Assembly (NCBI GenBank): GCA_028641055.1
Contig: CM054061.1
Coordinates: 56,248,993-56,312,992 of the forward strand
DNA length: 64,000 nucleotides
Origin: Alopecurus myosuroides
Taxonomy: Eukaryota > Streptophyta > Magnoliopsida > Poales > Poaceae
Direction: 5' to 3'
Part shown: positions 59,755 through 64,000 of the stretch, piece after piece
Layout: each line of letters opens with the position of its first letter
Position numbering within the stretch: position 1 is the stretch's first letter
Notes under the pieces: generated by a model
The model's database searches: none
What the model saw: only the letters and a program-made list of their open reading frames with translations
What the model was told of the DNA's origin: nothing
Translations under genes and position numbers: made by a program

Positions 59755-60571
59755 ATACTACTTGACCATATACCCCCGTGCATTACTAGGTATGAGTCGA
59801 TGAGTATGGATGTGAGGGGATATTCCGAGGAAGTCCAGGACTCAAGGCCTTTCAAGGTGTACATGTGGAAGAGAAGGAAGAAGCGCGAAGACGAAGAAGA
59901 AGTCCAGGAAACCCAGCCAGGCAGGCCTCTCAGCTCCTCAGGCCATGATCCCAGCCGAGCCAGCCGGCCTCGGGCCCGCCGCCATGCTCCTCAGGCCGGG
60001 ATCCTAGCCAAGCCAGCCGACCTCCACCCTGGCATCGGGTCGGCCTCCCTGCGCCTTAGGCCGGCCACCCAACCGAGCCACCTGGCCTCCCAGACCGGCT
60101 CATCTGCGACTTACCTGCATACGTGCAGTGACAGGGAATATTCCCTTGTATCCCACTACCTACCCCCTACTACTATATATAGTACCCCCCTCCTTCCTAG
60201 AGAATGATTGACTTGAGATAGAATTGGGCCTTTGTGCTCCCCCTCACATTTGGAGAACCTCCCCCATGGGATCCATGGCTACTCCATAGATTCATCTACT
60301 GGATTGTATCAAGATCTCTCCAAGTAGCTACTATTTCACCTCGTGATTTCGGTAGTTCTTGCCAACCTTCCTCTTGCGGCTTTTGAGAGGAATCGGTTCA
60401 GCGTGTTGTTGAATTGGGTTTGCGATCCCTCGTAGGCTTGACAAGTTATCTCCCCTTTTTTGTGTGTGAGTTCATCGTGTTCTTCGTGTTCATCACGTTC
60501 TTCCCAATCTCCCCACCTCTCGTGCGTCAATCCGTGAAGATCGGGCCACCCTAGAGGTCAAGCCTATATCA
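59755..60571 (+). repeat. Right part of the split 5' LTR of a gag-bearing element
   Basis: After the ATACT duplication the interrupted LTR resumes and ends CAAGCCTATATCA at 60571, two bases before a primer-binding site. It contains a TATATATAG box (60173-60181), a cluster of 'aggccggcctcc'-like words (59920-60110) and a CT-rich leader. With the 110-bp left fragment the LTR is about 0.93 kb. Confidence 0.6.
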
Positions 60572-60573
60572 TC

Positions 60574-60590
60574 TGGTATCAAGAGCAAGG
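60574..60590 (+). other. Primer-binding site of the gag-bearing element
   Basis: TGGTATCAAGAGCAAGG two bases after the LTR end; a TGGTATCA-start site of the methionine-tRNA kind with an extra A relative to TGGTATCAGAGC. Confidence 0.7.
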
Positions 60591-61953
60591 TTGCCACGGA
60601 TTTGACACCCTCTTTCCGCCAAAAAATTTCTTGTCCTTGCCTAAATTAGAGAATTTCCACCAAATTTAGCCCCAAACTGTTTTTGGATCGATCTGTGACT
60701 GGAGTGCGTTTTGGTCGGTTTTGATCTGTGGATCTATTGCTAAACTTGTTGATCTACCTTCCCTTGTGTTTCCATGGCTTAATTCCACCTATTTCCCCTT
60801 CAATTTGGTGATTTTTGGAGCCGTTTTCCGCCCCAAAAAGTCAAAATCGCGTCCAAATCGCGTGTGCAGGAAGCCTGGCCTCAAAGCCCAGCAGGCCGTT
60901 CTCCAGGCTTCCAGGCCGGACTCCTAACAGACCCTCTCGGCCTCCACCCCCGCCTGAAAGTTGGGCCAGGCCGGCCTCCCAGAAAACTGCCGCGTCCGAT
61001 CACCGTTTTGGCCATAACATATGACTTGGGACTCCGTTTTCAGTGATCTCTAGATCATTTTGTAGGAAATTACATCATATACATCACCATTGCAGGAGAT
61101 AAATCATCCATTGAAGCCCAATTTAGTGCTCAAGCACGAAACTTTGCAGCCTATAGGGTGAAGATCGTCGGAGAGAGGTATAAACATCCTGGATCTTCTA
61201 CCTCTTGCTATTCCGTTGTGAACCAACCTACCTTGTGATTACCTTACCTATTGAGTCTAGTTCATATGTGATTGATTGGGCTTTGCAAACTTGTACCGTG
61301 TATTTTCCGAGCGACAGTTGTATGCACTAGTTCATATAGTTTCATATGTTGGCACAAAGTGAGTGAGCAAAAAGAGAAAAAAGCAAAAGAGAAAGAGAGA
61401 AGAGAAAATAAAGAAGAAGAGATAAAAAGGAAAGAACCACTTGCCATACCACTTTTAGAAAGCGCGCAAGCTCGATGAATATCTCGTAGGTGGTGCATTG
61501 TGTGCAAATATTGTAGCCCACCAATCAATTGCAGTCGAACTAGCGGCTCTCCTCGCACTTGTGCAACACGAGATTTATAGTCTTCGCTAGGATCATTTGG
61601 TTCCTTAGCTCATATTTTGGTTGCATTAAACCCATTTATATCCGTGCGTGCGTTTCCATATATCTTTCAGAGATCGACTTGTTGTTGCTTTTTGATCATT
61701 GTGGTTCTCTACTTGCCATTGGAATGTCTTGGTTTCCGGTTGTTCCATTGGCTTTCCACTTTCCATACCTATCCACCCATAAGCCGTGTGTGTTTTGGAG
61801 CGTGTTTTTGGATCTTTCGAACTCAAGTCACTTCATTCCTTTTGTTATCGGTTTCTCTTGGCATGGTCTACTAGTTCCAATACTTGCTAAAAGGTGAGGT
61901 TTGAGCTCTCGGGTCTTCACACTCTATATATACACCTGTGCTCGTGATTAACC

Positions 61954-63936
61954 TTGTGTACCGAGAGTGGAGCATATGGAGGCCATGATGACTATGGCGA
62001 GTACATGATGGACCACTACGACTACAAAAACGACATCGACTACAACGAGCTAGACATGTGTGACCTCTACCACGACATGGTGGATCACCACTCCTACAAG
62101 CACGACATGGTGGATCACCATTCCTACGAGCACGACATGGTGGATGACCAGTACTACGAGCATGACACGGTGGATCACCACCACTACTACGACCACGACG
62201 TCAAGCTCTACACCGACTATTCCTCCCCAAAAATCGTCGACATGGAGGAACACCACACCAACCAAAACAACTTCGAATCAATGAGCTCCAATGACATGAA
62301 CCACTACTACAACTACGACACACTTGGATGAAGAGATGGAGTCGTGCTACACCGACTATGCATTCGCAAACATGGCAGAGTACTACACCGATAATGACTC
62401 CACAAGCATGAGGGACAAGATGGAGCTCTACAACTACTTCGACTCCGACATGGATGAGCTCACCTACAAGAACTTCTCTCCAAGCTTCGATGGCAAAGAT
62501 ATCATATGTCCTATGGTTCATGCTCAAGACCAAGGAACTTCTAGGAGAATGCCAAGGATAAAACAAGACAACTCTCCTCAACCTCAAGATGGTGCCACGA
62601 CAAGAAATCTGACAAGTTGACAAAGTCAAGATTGACTCCTTCAACATCAAGACGGCGCCACAAGAAAGACATCATCGAGAATACATCAAAGAAGAAGGCC
62701 AAGAAGCCAAGGAATCCAAATGACTTTCGACGTCATCCCACACATGGAGAGCGGGAACGCCGCAAGATTCGTCGTGAACAAACTTCAACCTCAAAGTTGG
62801 CGCCCACACAAGCTACAAGACGACGACACAAGAAGAGAACATATACACCAACACCACAAGTGAGCAATGACTTCCCGAATTGCAAGATGGAGGCAAGCGC
62901 ACATCACAAGGTTTCCCCTTCAAGTGCTACCATAACATTGCCAACACATATGCAAGCCATGAAGGATCTATTCCATTCCATGGATATGAACTTCGACAAG
63001 TTCGAGCATGCTACTTCTCAATGGTTACGAGATCTCAAGACCTCCATAAACAAGATCTCCAAGCGTCTAGCAAGTTCAAGACGGAGACACAAGAAACAAG
63101 ATCACACATGCAAGGCCAAGACCACCATGGAGGCCTCAACAAGTATACATCATGTGGTATATACATCAAGTTCCACCACCACAAGGGCTCCCACGTGGAA
63201 ACATGAAGACCTACGCAAAGATGGAGAAATAGAAGGCCCTCCCATATATGATGATTATGCTACGGGCCTACTTTCCCCTTTACTTCAAGATGAAGAACTC
63301 GTATGCCCTATTTGCAAGGGCTATGGTCACATAATGTGGGATTGCCGAGGCAGCGACCAAGATGGTGCGTCAAGTGGAGAAGCCGAGAATGGGAGTTTCC
63401 CTTCAGCAATGGAGGCTAGTGATGATGCCAATCTTATGGCTCACACATTTGGAGGCGATAAGGTTGATTTGGTTGAGCATGGGATGTTCCCTTAAACCAA
63501 GGAGGCGTATGTAGTTGAGGATGTCGAACCTACCCCTATGTGCATGTGTTATGAGATGGTACCTATCCCATGTGAGCATGAGAGCCACTTAGCCCACATG
63601 AGTGAGAGAGCATGTGAGATGAGTGACTCCACCATATGTGAGATTGAGTGCATCCACTTTGAGGGCATGAGTGACACACCATATTAGTTGAGAGAGGTAG
63701 TTGACAGGTCATGTGAGGCCATTTCGAATTCTAACAACTTACCCTCTACCTCTAGTGTGTTTCCTCATGATGTGCTAGGTTCCATGGATGATGAGGTGCC
63801 ACACCTAAAGATGGTGCTTCCTATGGAAAATAAAATGTACACGGTGGATGAAGGTGAGGCCACCCTTATGTCTACATCAAGATGGACAGGTCGGCCACTT
63901 GAAGGCCCCTACTACCATAACACCCACTTCATATGA
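61954..63936 (+). pseudogene. gag-like polyprotein with Asp/His/Tyr repeat region and CCHC zinc knuckle, broken
   Basis: Consecutive frames 61954-62331, 62324-62620 and 62617-63495 overlap by a few bases and alternate between two phases (1, 2, 1), as expected from two compensating indels; the first and third begin at TTG, not ATG. Part 1 is rich in Asp, His and Tyr with tandem HDMVDHHSY-type units (62077-62190). Part 3 is basic (repeated RRRHKK) and carries CPICKGYGHIMWDC (63304-63345), a CX2CX4HX4C nucleic-acid-binding knuckle. After TAA at 63493 the same phase continues with a TAG at 63685 until TGA at 63934, so the downstream protease-side sequence is also interrupted. Function: capsid/nucleocapsid of a retroelement; this copy appears dead. 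Confidence 0.65.
62077..62190 (+). repeat. 30-bp tandem repeat in the gag-like ORF
   Basis: About four imperfect copies of a unit such as cacgacatggtggatcacca plus about 10 bases encoding HDMVDHHSY(K/E). Units keep frame, and replacements are mostly synonymous or similar. Confidence 0.8.
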
Positions 63937-64000
63937 TAAGGACTACGAAGGTATGTGTGTTGATGTGACCATGTTCCCACTAGTGAATGATTATTGCTTG

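Larger units (their letters stand above)
60572..64000 (+). mobile_element. Internal region of a gag-bearing LTR retrotransposon, continuing past the window
   Basis: Primer-binding site at 60574, an untranslated leader with further 'ccaggccgg' words (60880-60985), then a gag-like coding stretch with a CCHC knuckle up to the window edge. Polymerase domains are not reached, so Gypsy or Copia cannot be decided firmly; the layout resembles Triticeae Gypsy elements. Confidence 0.65.

Noticed and set aside
61262..61558. Minus-strand frame with a hydrophobic Ser/Phe-rich stretch
   Set aside because: Complement of an A/G-rich leader (aaagagaaa run), chance hydrophobicity.
62077..62190. CRISPR-like array from regularly spaced repeats
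   Set aside because: Units are contiguous, coding, without spacers, in a plant retroelement.

Overview
This is nuclear DNA of a grass, most likely a Triticeae species (wheat, barley, rye, Aegilops). Supporting signs are spliced genes with GT-AG introns, a Stowaway MITE, a BARE-1/Angela-type Copia LTR, a Sabrina/WHAM-like Gypsy tail, a Sirevirus-type Copia and deep nesting of LTR retrotransposons. No bacterial, organellar or CRISPR features are present. Family names are assigned by eye from ends, primer-binding sites, polypurine tracts and protein motifs, not by database search.

Layout. 1-4460: 3' part of a Gypsy element with a protease remnant, a long non-coding stretch, a polypurine tract and a complete 3' LTR. 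4461-6564: non-coding, partly GC-rich. 6565-8630: a broken PPR-protein gene. 8631-13203: mostly non-coding, with unrecognised exon-like pieces and Helitron-like end signals. 13204-17772: the one apparently intact gene of the window, with seven exons, about 547 codons and a probable signal peptide; two small DNA transposons sit in its fourth intron. 18370-19593: a minus-strand LINE-like remnant. 19594-25183: a complete but frameshifted Copia element. 25189-29332: non-coding sequence with a 5'-truncated LINE at 26404-27470.

29333 to the window end is a nest of retrotransposons. A Sirevirus-like Copia (minus strand, from 29333) is cut near 34.49 kb. It was apparently interrupted by a plus-strand gag-bearing LTR element whose LTR resumes at 59755 and whose gag runs to the window end. 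That LTR is split by a BARE/Angela-like Copia (34601-59754, minus strand, perfect ATACT target duplication). The BARE/Angela-like element is itself split by a 16.8-kb non-coding LARD-like Gypsy complex (38813-55604, perfect CTATG target duplication).

The most interesting object is the LARD-like complex. It has about 6.06-kb LTRs and no gag-pol. Its order is LTR, internal, LTR, truncated internal, truncated LTR, all inside one target-site duplication. The distribution of mismatches shows the middle LTR to be a recombinant, as expected from unequal crossing over between LTRs. The later deletion junction carries short filler DNA that appears to be copied from two nearby templates. The internal domain also appears to contain an old diverged copy of the LTR's own central part.

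The genes do not form a pathway. The 547-codon gene is the only good candidate for a working host gene; everything else is mobile-element sequence or pseudogene.
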